Source: Pisaster brevispinus (taxonomy: Eukaryota > Echinodermata > Asteroidea > Forcipulatida > Asteriidae). Taken from it: a DNA stretch of 64,000 nucleotides. Numbering within the stretch: the first letter of the stretch is position 1; every line of letters begins with the position of its first letter. Location: NCBI GenBank assembly GCA_023634235.1, contig JAMKCF010000001.1, forward strand, positions 4,591,140-4,655,139, written 5' to 3'. The notes beneath the pieces were generated by a model. The model ran no database searches, was not told the origin of the DNA, and saw only the letters and a program-made list of their open reading frames with translations. Below are positions 37,401 through 44,539 of the stretch, piece by piece. Both the position numbers and the translations under genes were made by a program.

Positions 37401-37476
37401 CCACGCACAGAGACGAGTGCATTAAAGTAAAAACAATATGAGCAATGAAATGAATCTTCTCTCCTGAAGCCATCAT
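17772..37476 (-). CDS. Gene B: FN3-EGF single-pass membrane protein, complete 9-exon model (553 aa)
   Basis: Exons in coding order are 37476-37401, 35008-34727, 25905-25624, 24618-24470, 23700-23565, 22204-21896, 21496-21386, 18978-18856 and 17965-17772. Their summed length is 1662 bases, exactly 554 codons including TAA, and every junction keeps frame. All introns are phase 1 except the phase 0 intron that splits the third FN3. Domains are a signal peptide (1-25), FN3 at about 26-119, 120-213, 214-308 and 309-411, EGF at 412-448 and 449-489, a membrane helix at 499-521, a KKKK stop-transfer, and a 30-residue tail containing NPAY at 536-539. FN3/EGF ectodomains usually serve adhesion or receptor roles at the cell surface. 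NPxY tails commonly bind PTB-domain adaptors or drive endocytosis. No orthologue name is claimed. Further alternative phase-1 exons in the long introns cannot be excluded. Confidence 0.8.
18530..18760 (+). repeat. tRNA-Lys-type SINE in gene B intron 8
   Basis: An A-box-like TAGTTCAGTTGGTAGAGCG, then CGTTAATCTGGAGGTCG and the B-box GGTTCAAGTCCCACTCC, then a TTGCTCAAACCCAAACTATT tail. The upstream body has GGCTTCTGACTGGCACCCC. It is a SINE, not a tRNA gene: acceptor-stem pairing and a proper 3' end are absent and several copies exist. Confidence 0.8.
18856..18978 (-). CDS. Gene B exon 8: EGF-like domain 2
   Basis: This 123-base phase 1-1 exon encodes six cysteines in EGF spacing: CDSHHC, ENGGQC, then KCSCQLGFTGKLC. 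The GG before the third cysteine and the GFTG turn are typical. It sits directly before the membrane helix. Acceptor is TTTCTTTCAG, donor GTAATT. Confidence 0.85.
19452..19685. repeat. Tandem duplication, unit about 143 bp
   Basis: CACTGAAAATGTCTGGCA and CCATTCATGATAC, GGGACTATACCGAACATTTT, CTCCAGCTGATCTAGCTCAA occur twice, offset 143 bases, with few differences. Confidence 0.85.
21386..21496 (-). CDS. Gene B exon 7: EGF-like domain 1
   Basis: This 111-base phase 1-1 exon encodes a complete six-cysteine EGF: CNRSPC, LNDATC, then CTCPAGFTGLQC. The terminal C-x-C-x-x-G-[FY]-x-G-x-x-C pattern is intact. It lacks the N-terminal Asp/Glu plus hydroxylation-type consensus of calcium-binding EGFs, so it is probably non-calcium-binding. 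Acceptor is TCGACAG, donor GTGGGT. Confidence 0.85.
21689..21758. repeat. 29-bp direct duplication
   Basis: TGAGATTACTAGAACACAAT followed by GAAACACAC occurs twice back to back, then a poly-G run. Confidence 0.85.
21896..22204 (-). CDS. Gene B exon 6: fibronectin type III domain 4
   Basis: This is a 309-base phase 1-1 exon, acceptor TATTTACAG and donor GTAAGT. It carries PLPPAAIV, the core tryptophan in LALNWFPP, the strand NYVIKYGP, and the L-x(n)-Y core (LADKSLQYTVKL). At 103 residues it is slightly longer than the other FN3 domains, the extra length following the last core strand. Confidence 0.85.
22410..22520. repeat. ACAAAC/AACAAC low-complexity tract
   Basis: A simple sequence about 200 bases upstream (minus sense) of FN3 exon 6. 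It makes spurious frames on both strands. Confidence 0.85.
23565..23700 (-). CDS. Gene B exon 5: C-terminal half of FN3 domain 3
   Basis: The exon is 136 bases long, starting in phase 0 after a strong pyrimidine-rich acceptor (TTGCTCTCTGTAG) and ending in phase 1 before GTACGT. It supplies the missing second half of the FN3: VTNLIPGTEYSISVAII contains the classical L-x-P-G-T-x-Y core. Joined to exon 4 it gives a 94-residue domain, the same size as FN3 domains 1 and 2, and the frame then enters exon 6 correctly. Longer open frames on the opposite strand mask it. Confidence 0.8.
24470..24618 (-). CDS. Gene B exon 4: N-terminal half of FN3 domain 3
   Basis: This 149-base exon starts in phase 1 and ends in phase 0 at CCG before GTAAGA. 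It encodes the first half of an FN3 fold: strand A (ITVTSITATS), the core tryptophan in LALSWQQ, and the SYSITVV strand. The acceptor (TCTGGACAG) has a weak pyrimidine tract, but frame and homology with the other FN3 domains support it. It has no long open frame of its own. Confidence 0.75.
24795..25085 (-). repeat. tRNA-Leu-type SINE, nearly full length
   Basis: On the minus strand it has GGGTTCGAGTACCAGTCGTG, CTTAAGCGAGACAATTAACC, CAGATGGGACGTAAAGCC and a body with CGTTGTGTAACGCACG. It lies in the 1-kb intron between exons 3 and 4 of gene B. Confidence 0.8.
25624..25905 (-). CDS. Gene B exon 3: fibronectin type III domain 2
   Basis: This exon has the same length as the preceding FN3 exon (282 bases) and is phase 1-1, with acceptor ATTTCAG and donor GTAAGG. 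Hallmarks are PFPPTNV, the tryptophan in LTWTA, the strand MYQLVLTP, and the L-x-x-G-x-x-Y core (LLAGTTYNFQF). Confidence 0.85.
26188..26287. repeat. TTG/CTG microsatellite, left flank of the Helitron-like block
   Basis: TTG-rich repeats with GTTCCTGTTTTGTTGTTGCG resemble the array at 33985-34535. The two are probably one array split by an insertion. Confidence 0.75.
26288..26446 (+). repeat. Three tandem palindromic 5' termini
   Basis: Stems CTGTTCCGAC/GTCGGAACAG at 26289-26313, 26357-26381 and 26419-26444, with 5-6 base loops, spaced by about 62-68 bases of TTTTGTCGAGATTTTTATTA. The third is a perfect 12-bp palindrome. Confidence 0.85.
26989..27175 (+). other. Captured first-exon-like sequence inside the Helitron-like element
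   Basis: An island with several CpG and CGG/CGA words is followed by ATG at 27140 in good context (GTGAAATGGCC) and 12 basic codons (MAKRTTRRKIPR) ending exactly at GTAAGT. A possible next exon begins near 28161 and another after TTCTTTCTGCAG at about 29187. Coding in those exons is minimal. This suggests capture of a host promoter and first exon. Confidence 0.35.
27269..27900. repeat. Direct repeat, about 520 bp apart
   Basis: GTGTCAATG, TCATGTCACT, AACAA, CAATG, AAATCCCT, TAGAGTGG and GAGCTT, TTCCA, CCCTTCA occur in the same order at 27269-27390 and 27788-27900. Confidence 0.65.
28140..29990. other. Interior of the Helitron-like element, nothing assigned
   Basis: AT-rich sequence. The short open frame at 29221-29445 lacks support. 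Confidence 0.3.
30040..30620. repeat. Degenerate tandem repeat, about 130-bp unit
   Basis: ATATCTCCTGAACCACATGT, CATAAAGTCGTA, TGTGTTGTAGCTTACAAC, TGACCTCACTTTGACCTTT and CCGGTCCAAACAGG recur about four times. It lies in the 3' part of Helitron-like copy 1. Confidence 0.8.
30767..30800 (+). other. Helitron-like 3' terminus 1
   Basis: GTGTTTGTTC-ACA-GAACAAACAC forms a 10-bp perfect hairpin, then TTGACAT, then CTAG followed by T. Confidence 0.75.
30801..31180 (+). repeat. Start of Helitron-like copy 2, homologous to 26470-26860
   Basis: Shared phrases in order: TTATTATTATTCTTT, TTTCCAC, AATATTTAATTAGCCAA, CATATCTCAAAAAGT, GATCGTCAAACTTTTT, TGACGTCATTTATTGCGCAT and GTGTACAAAAC. Copy 2 begins immediately after the CTAG of copy 1 and lacks the 5' hairpin. 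Confidence 0.75.
32482..33230. repeat. Tandem repeat, about 295-bp unit, 2.5 copies
   Basis: GAGACCCAGGCCCAAATACA and the phrases GCAGAGAATTCCGTGCTTAC, GTCAAGCGTA, TTCAGGGGTTAGCAGAGAAT, AGTAACCAGAGCCATG occur at about 32482, 32773 and 33071. Similar CCCAATTTCAT...CTGCTTA sequence also appears near 2120-2190. Confidence 0.85.
33640..33930. repeat. Degenerate tandem repeat, about 120-bp unit
   Basis: CATTGAAGATTGAAC, GGGTTACCGTGACCCCATGT, GACCTTTACTT, CGGGTCAACC and GACCATATCTCAAGAACTA recur two to three times just before Helitron-like terminus 2. Confidence 0.85.
33955..33984 (+). other. Helitron-like 3' terminus 2
   Basis: GTGTTTG-TTCA-CAAACAC hairpin, CTCAATGT spacer, then CTAG and T, immediately abutting the TTG microsatellite. 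Confidence 0.75.
33985..34535. repeat. TTG/TCG microsatellite with an internal 173-bp tandem duplication
   Basis: (TTG)n with a pure (TCG)n core at about 34353-34411. The irregular segment GATGTAGTTAGTGTTGTG through CTCGTTGATCTTGTT occurs twice, 173 bases apart (34005 and 34178). Six open frames of homopolymeric residues across it are artefacts. Confidence 0.9.
34727..35008 (-). CDS. Gene B exon 2: fibronectin type III domain 1
   Basis: This is a 282-base phase 1-1 exon, acceptor TTTATGTAG and donor GTAAGT. The encoded 94 residues show FN3 hallmarks: the N-terminal PPVS, the strand-B tryptophan in EIKWQ, a tyrosine strand (IKQYEVSLEY), and the L-x(5)-Y core (NLEAAQEYGLRL). It lies between the TTG microsatellite and the signal exon. 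Confidence 0.85.
35510..35965. repeat. Degenerate repeat carrying CACGTG and TGACGTCA words
   Basis: TCACGTGAYAATTCATGACGTC-like phrases occur at about 35514, 35787 and 35934, each followed by similar AAATTT/CCCAGCTTGAA text. It lies in gene B intron 1. Confidence 0.6.
36770..37335. repeat. 58-59 bp minisatellite in gene B intron 1
   Basis: Unit words TAGACATTCGCTGTACAA, CCTATGTGAATGTCCAGTG and TCACATCGAAATAACAAAG repeat about nine to ten times with 10-15 percent divergence. Its end is about 65 bases from the signal-peptide exon. Confidence 0.9.
37401..37476 (-). CDS. Gene B exon 1: start and signal peptide
   Basis: Tandem ATG codons open the exon, followed by 25 codons plus one base and the donor GTAAGT (phase 1). 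A hydrophobic core (FIAHIVFTLMHSSLCV) follows a charged start, typical of a signal peptide though with two histidines inside. The first ATG was chosen because no in-frame stop or better context separates the pair. A 58-bp minisatellite begins only about 65 bases into the following intron. Confidence 0.65.
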
Positions 37477-38235
37477 GGGTTGTTTCTCTGTCAAGTTTTT
37501 AAGCAAAATAATATTCAAAGATGTTCTATTTTTTTCCGTAAGACCTAGATTTAGGTACATCACTGTTCAACATTGGCTTCCGTAAACGATTTAGTCAAAA
37601 GAGTTCCTTTAGTTGAGGGTTTTGTATTAACACAGAAGCCTTGAAGTTGAAACTATAAATAGAAAAGTTAGCCGCGCTGTTTTCAAGTATTTATTTACGT
37701 AAAATATGTCAACCGTGATCAAAAAGAAACAAAACAAAGTATATACATGTGTTATTATTTATATAACAATAGAAGCGGAGAAAGGATTTCGCAAGGGACT
37801 TTCGATCCAAACTGGACCTTTGTCAGAGGCACAAACAAGCACAAACAAAAACATATCCATTTATAATATGGAAAGGCACCCGGAAAATTTAAAGCCAATC
37901 AAAGTTATTAATTTACAATGGAGTGGCTAAGGACCAATTGGAGTAAAGTTGTGATGACAAATGGATAGTAAGTGCGATAAAAAAGTGGGAATTTTTGGAA
38001 CTGCACTGCCGGATGGTTACTGCATCCCGTTATTTCACAACTATAAGCGAGTTGTGGGAAATTCCATCTTATGAATGAAAACAAGGTTTGGGAAAGTTGT
38101 GAAATGCCATCGGAGTCCACTAAAGATCGTCGACATTTTAACAACAGCTAGTCAGTTCAGCGGTCATGTAAAATAATTAAGTAGTTTTCAAAAACTGTGG
38201 AGGCCGACAGCAACATAGGGTTAGAAAGCTCAGTG
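37477..38235. other. Upstream flank of gene B
   Basis: Presumed promoter side of gene B. No convincing TATA or initiator was identified, and no repeat is recognised. Confidence 0.35.
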
Positions 38236-38237
38236 GG

Positions 38238-38300
38238 ACCCTAACCCTAACACCAACCCTAACCCTTACCCCAACCCCAACCCTAACCCTAACCCTAACG
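38238..38300. repeat. Interstitial telomere-like repeat, left block
   Basis: CCCTAA units with variants CACCAACCCTAA and CCCTTACCCC. On the minus strand they read TTAGGG. Confidence 0.9.
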
Positions 38301-38309
38301 CCAATTATT

Positions 38310-38608
38310 GGCGTGTCATGTAGTGGCCGAGCGGATAAGAGCACCGAACTCAAGCTCCGGCGTTTTTGATCGGCAGAGTGTGGGTTCGAGTCCCGGTCTT
38401 GACACTTGTGTCCTTAAGCAAGACACTTAACCATTATTGCTTCGTCTTTCGGATGGGACGTAGGCCCGGTGTGTTGTTTAATGCCCGTTAAAGAACCCTG
38501 TTACACTTCTCGCAGTGGCAGCTGATTGCACCGCAGCATCTTACAAGGTGTTACATACAAGGGTCTTATAAGAGTTGCCCGTATATGAATTAGTTATTAT
38601 AATTTTAT
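38310..38608 (+). repeat. Full-length tRNA-Leu-type SINE inside telomere-like repeats
   Basis: It has the A-box region TGGCCGAGCGGATAAGAGC, a Leu-like ACTCAAGCTC anticodon region and the B-box GGGTTCGAGTCCCGG. These are followed by the SINE body (CCTTAAGCAAGACACTTAACC, TTTCGGATGGGACGTAGGCC, TGCCCGTTAAAGAACCC) and an AT-rich tail. CCCTAA repeats flank it directly on both sides. Confidence 0.85.
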
Positions 38609-38686
38609 TAACCCTAACCCTAACCTTAACCCTAACCCTAACCCTAACCCTAACCCTAACCTTAACCCTAACGCTAACCCTAGCCC
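38609..38686. repeat. Interstitial telomere-like repeat, right block
   Basis: About twelve CCCTAA units with a few CCTTAA and CGCTAA variants. Confidence 0.9.
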
Positions 38687-38849
38687 TCAGTGGGGAACGT
38701 TAAACCGGCTGAGGTCATTGGTCCAAATCCCGTTCAAGTAAAATGTTCCTTTGTCAACCGCAAATTGTTTATACAAAATACCCAAATCGGTTCCCATTGT
38801 GGTCTTTGACTTGATATTCGAAATAGAACAGTCTCATCCCATTAAGGTG

Positions 38850-39035
38850 GTTCCCTGCCTGCCGCTTACCCGGTTGTGCTGTATGGCTTCCAACCGGAGC
38901 TCCTGAACAAAGATACTGGGACAACCAAATTAGGTAGCTAAGTTGGTAGAACGCCGGCAGGCTAGTCCGGAGGTCGTTGGTTCAAATCCCGCCCTATTAA
39001 TGGTTGCTTTATTCAACACCAAATTATTGAATACT
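38850..39035 (+). repeat. tRNA-Lys-type SINE
   Basis: The body has GTATGGCTTCCAACCGGAGC, then TAGCTAAGTTGGTAGAACGC, GGAGGTCGTTGGTTCAAATC and an AACACCAAATTATTGAATAC tail. Confidence 0.8.
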
Positions 39036-39049
39036 TGAATGACACGTGT

Positions 39050-39260
39050 CGTGGCCAAGCAGTTACGATTCACTGGTCTCGACTGTGGTTTCTGATTAAT
39101 CAGAGTGAATGTTTGAGTTCTGGATCATGATACCTGTGTCATTGATCAGTATGCATTACTGTACTTGCTTTGTTATTTGGATGGGATATTACGGATTGGT
39201 AGCCGCGCAAAAGAACCCAGAACACTTATCATGGAAGAGTAGGGGTTAACCCCAATTTTT
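39050..39260 (+). repeat. Degenerate tRNA-Leu-type SINE
   Basis: GTGTCGTGGCCAAGCAGTTA, TTGAGTTCTGGATCATGATA and TTTGGATGGGATATTACGGA correspond to diverged A-box, B-box and body regions of the Leu-type family. Confidence 0.6.
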
Positions 39261-39739
39261 TTGGATCACAGCAAGCGCCCTTGTTTACAGGTTTTCTCAG
39301 GCTCGCAAGCTAAAATGGCAAAGTTCAATCACGAGGCATATATAATACTAACAATAGTAACAGTAGCCATACCAGTTTGTGCAACTGCATCAATACAAAT
39401 GGCCTCACAATAGATTCAATCAAGCTTAGCCAGCGGTAAACGTTTTTTCTTTCTCATCCATTATAGAGAAAGTCAAGGACATGTTCTCATGTATCCCTAT
39501 ACAGTACGAGCCATTTGGGTTTTTATATGATCAGGCTTCGTGCATGGATGGCAATTCAAACAATGTCAGGCATCGCCTATTGACAAACAAAACAGGGGTC
39601 ACTGGAACGGAGTCATGCTAGTCTTTTATGTTCACTCTTGGAAACTGTCAGGTTATTTTCGGAATCTTGATGATCACTTTAAGATGACTCATTTACTGCC
39701 GCTTCCCAAGGATGTATCATAAACATGGGTGTGATCCCT

Positions 39740-39890
39740 GGCTTAACGGCAGCTACAGGTTGATTGGTTTCTGACTGGCAACCCTGAACAAACATATTAG
39801 CAAAATAGGGACACCGCTGACATTAGAGCTAGATAGCTCAGTTGGTAGAACGCTCACTGGTACGTTACACTGCTAGGTTTCATGTCACGT
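39740..39890 (+). repeat. tRNA-Lys-type SINE, truncated
   Basis: GGTTTCTGACTGGCAACCC, then AGCTAGATAGCTCAGTTGG and TAGAACGC. It breaks off shortly after the anticodon region. Confidence 0.7.
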
Positions 39891-40489
39891 TCTATAGTTA
39901 ATTTTACTTTGTTCAGCTTAAAGATAATTTAATTTGCTAATTGAATTTATAGAGCGCCGAACAGCACAAATTTAGATAGCAAACACAAACTAAAGACACT
40001 TTGTTTAGACACAACTTTACAGTTATTTCTTTACGAACACTTTTGACCCGATGCTTTTTGATGGATGCGGCTGGTTGTTCAACCACTGTGCGTAGCTAGA
40101 GCCTCCGACACTATACAGGACAATCCGTTATACACCTTCATTCTTAAGTCCCCCCGTAAATCACTCCTTTTCTCTGCGGGCTAAACGTAGCTATGTGCAC
40201 CAATTAGTTCGGTAGTTTTTCGTAACTCCGTCCTCGCTATAAAGCGCGCCACCCTCCCCTCCACTCGTTCCATCCTTTATCTTGTTGCTAAAATGACAAA
40301 ATTCTAGCTCAATCCACACCCACTGCACCCAGCCTGCACGCAGTTTTGCCCCCAACCCAGTGCATTCTGGTCCTGTCTTAAAAAGAGGCGTTACATACAT
40401 TTTCATTGGAGATTGGGTTAGGATGCTGGGAGAGGTCGGGAAGACATAATAATTGTGGTGCTATTTATGTATCGAACTATTAATTTTTG

Positions 40490-40660
40490 CCGACACGTTT
40501 AAATGTAAATCTGTTTTATTCAATGTATTTCTTTCTAAGCTACGTAATTTGTTACTCTGTTTTTTGTTTGGTTTTTATGCGCCTCGGAATAAGTTTAGTT
40601 TTAGATAGATGGCGCTTTACAAGTTTTAATTATTATTATTATTGTTATTATTAAATTATT
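40490..40660 (+). repeat. LINE 3' tail ending in ATT repeats
   Basis: TATGCGCCTCGGAATAAG and GATGGCGCTTTACAAGTTTT precede (ATT)n, like 4900-5085. Confidence 0.5.
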
Positions 40661-40899
40661 TCGATCTCTTGAATGAGGAGGGGGGGGGGTGGAGGCTGTT
40701 TCGTTCCTGCTTACACACACAGCCGTACGGATCAGGTTTGTGTTGGGTTCTACTAACGTTGTTCTGTTTTTCACTTTTCCACATAATTCCGTTGTGGGTC
40801 CAGGTTGGACAAAGAATTTCCCCATCAGTGGCACTCCCGCAGGCTCACACGAGTTTACTGAGTTCGAGGTTTCATTTGAAATGTTAGCTTAAGTCATAT

Positions 40900-41600
40900 C
40901 AATTGCATTCGAACAGCGACACAATGAGTTGTCAAATAAATCAAAAGCCATCTCTGTTGCCGGATGAAACAGTAAAATAAACCGAGCTAGAAGACATGAC
41001 TTATATGTATTGACTTAAAGAAAGAGAGTAAATTATTAACTGTGCAAGTCCCGATTATTCGAAGAGTTGGGTCTCGTTACAGACGCCACGTCCGATTTTT
41101 CGCTGGTTTGAGCAGACGAACAAACGATTTAATTGTAATTATCCATTTGTTTTTAAAGATTCAAAAAAGACATGGGATTTTGTAATGTTGTGCACGAACA
41201 AAATCCGCCATTGATTAGTTTAACTTGTTAATTTACTATTATGACAAGATTATTGTCGAATTGCCGACGTCGAATTGCCGACGTTAGCCGCAGGTAAAAA
41301 ACAACAATTTTGCAGAATACATGATGGTGTCCAATGTCCGTGTATGCGAAATGTGTTGTATGCTATTCGTTTTCAAACGTTATCATTTGTCAAAAAGTGT
41401 TCAGAGAAGAAGAAAGAAAAAAGAAGAACATAAATGAATCAAAACAAATGGATGAAAAAGAAAGAAAAACAAATTGGCGAAAATCATCGGTATATGCAGT
41501 TCTAGAGTGAGCCATTTTATATACATATTTATTTATGTATTGTTTTATGCCATAGCTTTGGTTAAATCCGATCACCACCAACAATCTATCAAGGGTAACA
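40900..41600. other. Intergenic sequence, nothing assigned
   Basis: It contains a short direct repeat (TCGAATTGCCGACG twice near 41258-41285). No gene is recognised. Confidence 0.3.
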
Positions 41601-41604
41601 TTAA

Positions 41605-41821
41605 CTAAGAGAGGTTTGCGGTAACACCATGTGAAAATCTTTTTTGAGTAGTGTATGTTCTGAAAAGAACCGGTGGTAAACGACTCAACGTTTCGATCAG
41701 TTTGCTCTGATCGTCTTCAGGAGAATGCTGAAGAACGCCGCATCGTTAACCACCGGTTCTTTTCAGAACCAACACTACTCAACGGAGATTTTCACATGGT
41801 GTTACCGCGAACCTCTCTTAG
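41605..41821. mobile_element. Fold-back element (about 80-bp inverted arms)
   Basis: The left arm starts CTAAGAGAGGTTTGCGGTAA. The right arm ends with its near-perfect complement (TTACCGCGAACCTCTCTTAG). CACCATGTGAAAATCT, TTGAGTAGTGT and GTTCTGAAAAGAACCGGTGG are also paired. The loop holds ACGTTTCGATCAGTTTGCTC. One arm plus the loop also occurs at 1931-2046. Confidence 0.85.
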
Positions 41822-41829
41822 ATGTACTT

Positions 41830-42900
41830 CCACCATGTAAAGTTTCAAATCCTTTTTCATGGTTACATTGTGCGGAAAAAATACATGTATTATGGGTCAG
41901 CCAAAACAGCACTATAGAAACCGTTTGTTTGATCATAATGTTTCAAACATGTTAAACATTTTTTAGTGATCATTTTAAGCTTTTTTTTATAAAATTATGT
42001 CCACTTTTTCCAACCCAAAAATGGTCCCTATTTGTCACGTGATAGTAATAAATGTAGTGTAGGAAATAAAAAAAGGCCACTATGATCGGCGGCCATCTTG
42101 GATTTGGTGTTTTCAAAAATCGTTGTTTTCAAAATGATACATTATAATATACAAATTTCCTCTTATCAAGTAAGTTTTTATTGTCATACATTTTGTTGAG
42201 TAGTTTAACCAATTTTAACCTCCTTAAGGAACAAAAACAAAAACAAATACAAGCTTTTCCTCCACATAAAACGTCAATTGTAACACCACAGGATATTCAA
42301 ATGCTACAAACCATTTCAAAATCCCCTCTTTGTTCATTTTTGTTATGATTACAATGTATATATACAAATATATTATTATGAGTATTTTGTTTTGATGCGC
42401 ACTGGACCTGATTTGTCAAGGTTGTCAGCCATAAATTCCGAACCCAACAAATAAATTTGCTGAAATGCAATTGCCTTGATGTCTAGTTTCGGTGAATGCA
42501 ATAATACCGGACAGTTTGTCTTGCATGCTGACTCCTGAAATTTGATCACACCCTTTTATGCGCTGACCAAATTGATTTAACTTCACTTCAATTTAATTAA
42601 CTTTTTGTAGTCACACTAGTGCTGCCTTTACAAAGCGTCACTGTTATTTATTTTTCTTTAATACAATTTGTATCTTTCTCTGAAAGAGACTGCCTTGCTG
42701 AGTATTGCCTGAGTTGATTACACGAAAGCTACAGTTGACCCAAACTTGAAGTGATGAAATTACTTTCTATTACATTTTTGTTACACGGGTTTAAATTGAA
42801 AGGAAGCCCAGCATACACGCATGCAACAGCCATCAAGTTTGTTACACAAAAGTCAACTTGTGGGTTGTTGTTCTCTTTTTGTGTGTGGAAGGATACAACT
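41830..42900. other. Intergenic sequence, nothing assigned
   Basis: AT-rich sequence with no supported gene. Confidence 0.3.
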
Positions 42901-42925
42901 GTCTGAGTCAAGAGAGGGGTGAATG

Positions 42926-43242
42926 CAACCTCTTCCCCAGGGTGTGTCGAGCAGCACGAGGTTGACTGCTCTCTCACCCTGGTATTGGAACATTTGCATA
43001 TCCAAAAATTTTGGATACGTATGCAAATTAGAATTGTCTGGCTGCATATCGAAATTCACATCTTCGCCATAGTCTCGTGGTCCGGTACCAGATTTAGTAG
43101 CTTGTATGTATTGGAAACATGTACATGTGCCAATGTAATGTTGTTGTCATGTCCAATCAGGGTCCAAGTGAGGAGTTTCCATCCCAGGGTTTACTATTTA
43201 CAAACATGGTTGGAAATAAAGTAAACCATTTGGACGAGGTTG
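42926..43242. mobile_element. MITE with 9-bp target duplication (copy 2)
   Basis: This 317-bp copy of the element at 11471-11770 is about 90 percent identical over most of its length. It is flanked by GGGTGAATG (42917-42925) and GGGTGAACG (43243-43251), a 9-bp duplication with one later change. The ends are CAACCTC...GAGGTTG. Confidence 0.88.
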
Positions 43243-43269
43243 GGGTGAACGCATATTTTTTACTATGTG

Positions 43270-43590
43270 GCGTGTCGTGGCCGAGCGGTCTAGTTCACCG
43301 GACCCAAACTCTGGTGTTGTCAGCAGCAGATTGTGGGGTCAAATCCCCGGTCATGACACTTGAGCCCTTGGACAAGGTACTTAACCATGGTTGTGAAGGT
43401 AGTGCATTTTTACTCCACTAGGCAGGCTTCCATTGGATGATACCCATTGCCTACATCCTTACGGAGTGTGAAGGGGGTAACCCTGTTTCAGCCCAATGAG
43501 TAGGTGGCAAACAGTCTAAATAAGTTAAGTGTAGCCCACCTTAAAGTGGCTGTCCGGCCGTAAGGCTTTATCTTAAACTAAAAAATAAAA
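43270..43590 (+). repeat. tRNA-Leu-type SINE
   Basis: GTGTCGTGGCCGAGCGGTC, a Leu-like CCAAACTCTGGTG region, GGGGTCAAATCCCCGGTCAT and CCTTGGACAAGGTACTTAAC, then a distinct body with TTCCATTGGATGATACCC and a terminal A-rich tail. Confidence 0.8.
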
Positions 43591-43984
43591 TTGATAAATA
43601 ACAGTGGTAATAATACATATAACATTAATAATAAAACCAAAACGACTCTTTTTTAATAGTTCATCAATTTCACATCTTTTGGATCAGGTTGGCTAAATGG
43701 TTTCCTTTTATAATTTTCGTATAGTGAGTGTGATCTTCGGTTCGAATCCATCCTAACAACGCAGCCTTGCACGTACATGATGGATTGAGTTTTTATTCCC
43801 TATACTTGACTGCGTTGAATTTCCCTCAGTGAGGTTTTCCTACCAAAATCTGAAACTAATTTGTGTTCACCATCTTCTTTTTAATACTCATCCTGCCCGA
43901 TAGATTCAAGGCGGTTTGATAGATTCAAAGTCACCGGTTATGAAAGCAAACAAATTGATGATGATGTATGTTACATCATTACAT

Positions 43985-44480
43985 ATTGAAAGAGTACATT
44001 CATTCCAATCCTCCAGTTTTCAAGAAACACATCACAAAGGGTTAGCACATCATTTGTTTTTGGAAGAGTACATTCATTCCAATGCTCTAGTTACCAATAA
44101 ACATATCATAAAGGGATGGTACATGAATGGTTGTTGGAAGAGTACATTCATTCCAATCATGTTTTCATTAAATATGTTATAAAGGGATGGTACATCATTG
44201 GTTTGGGGAAAAGTACAATAATTCCAATCCTCTACTTATCAAGAAACATACACAAAGGGATTGTACATCATTGGTTATTGGAAGAGTACATTCCAATTCC
44301 AATCACGTTTTTAATTATTTTTCATAAAGGGATGGTACATCTTTATTTTTGGAACCCCATTTCTTGTCTTTTGAAGAAAAAAAACCCGACTTTCATGCAA
44401 AGATGTTACGTCATTCTTTTTACTTTGAAGATTCATAATAATCAAAGCTTACCGGTAGAGTGCGTTCATTCCAACCTGTT
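43985..44480. repeat. Minisatellite, unit about 73-77 bp
   Basis: GGAAGAGTACATTCATTCCA, CACAAAGGGATGGTACATCA and similar words recur about six times with drift. The unit stays mostly open in one frame, producing spurious peptides. Confidence 0.85.
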
Positions 44481-44539
44481 AGTTAACAAGACAGACTTCC
44501 GATGTACACCAAGTTAGTTCAAAACCTTAGCTAGTAATG

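Noticed and set aside
40689..40892. Open segment on both strands after a CACACACAG acceptor-like site
   Set aside because: No donor or domain on either strand. Part of it (GTGGGTCCAGGT) resembles repeated text at 60750-60800, so a repeat is more likely.
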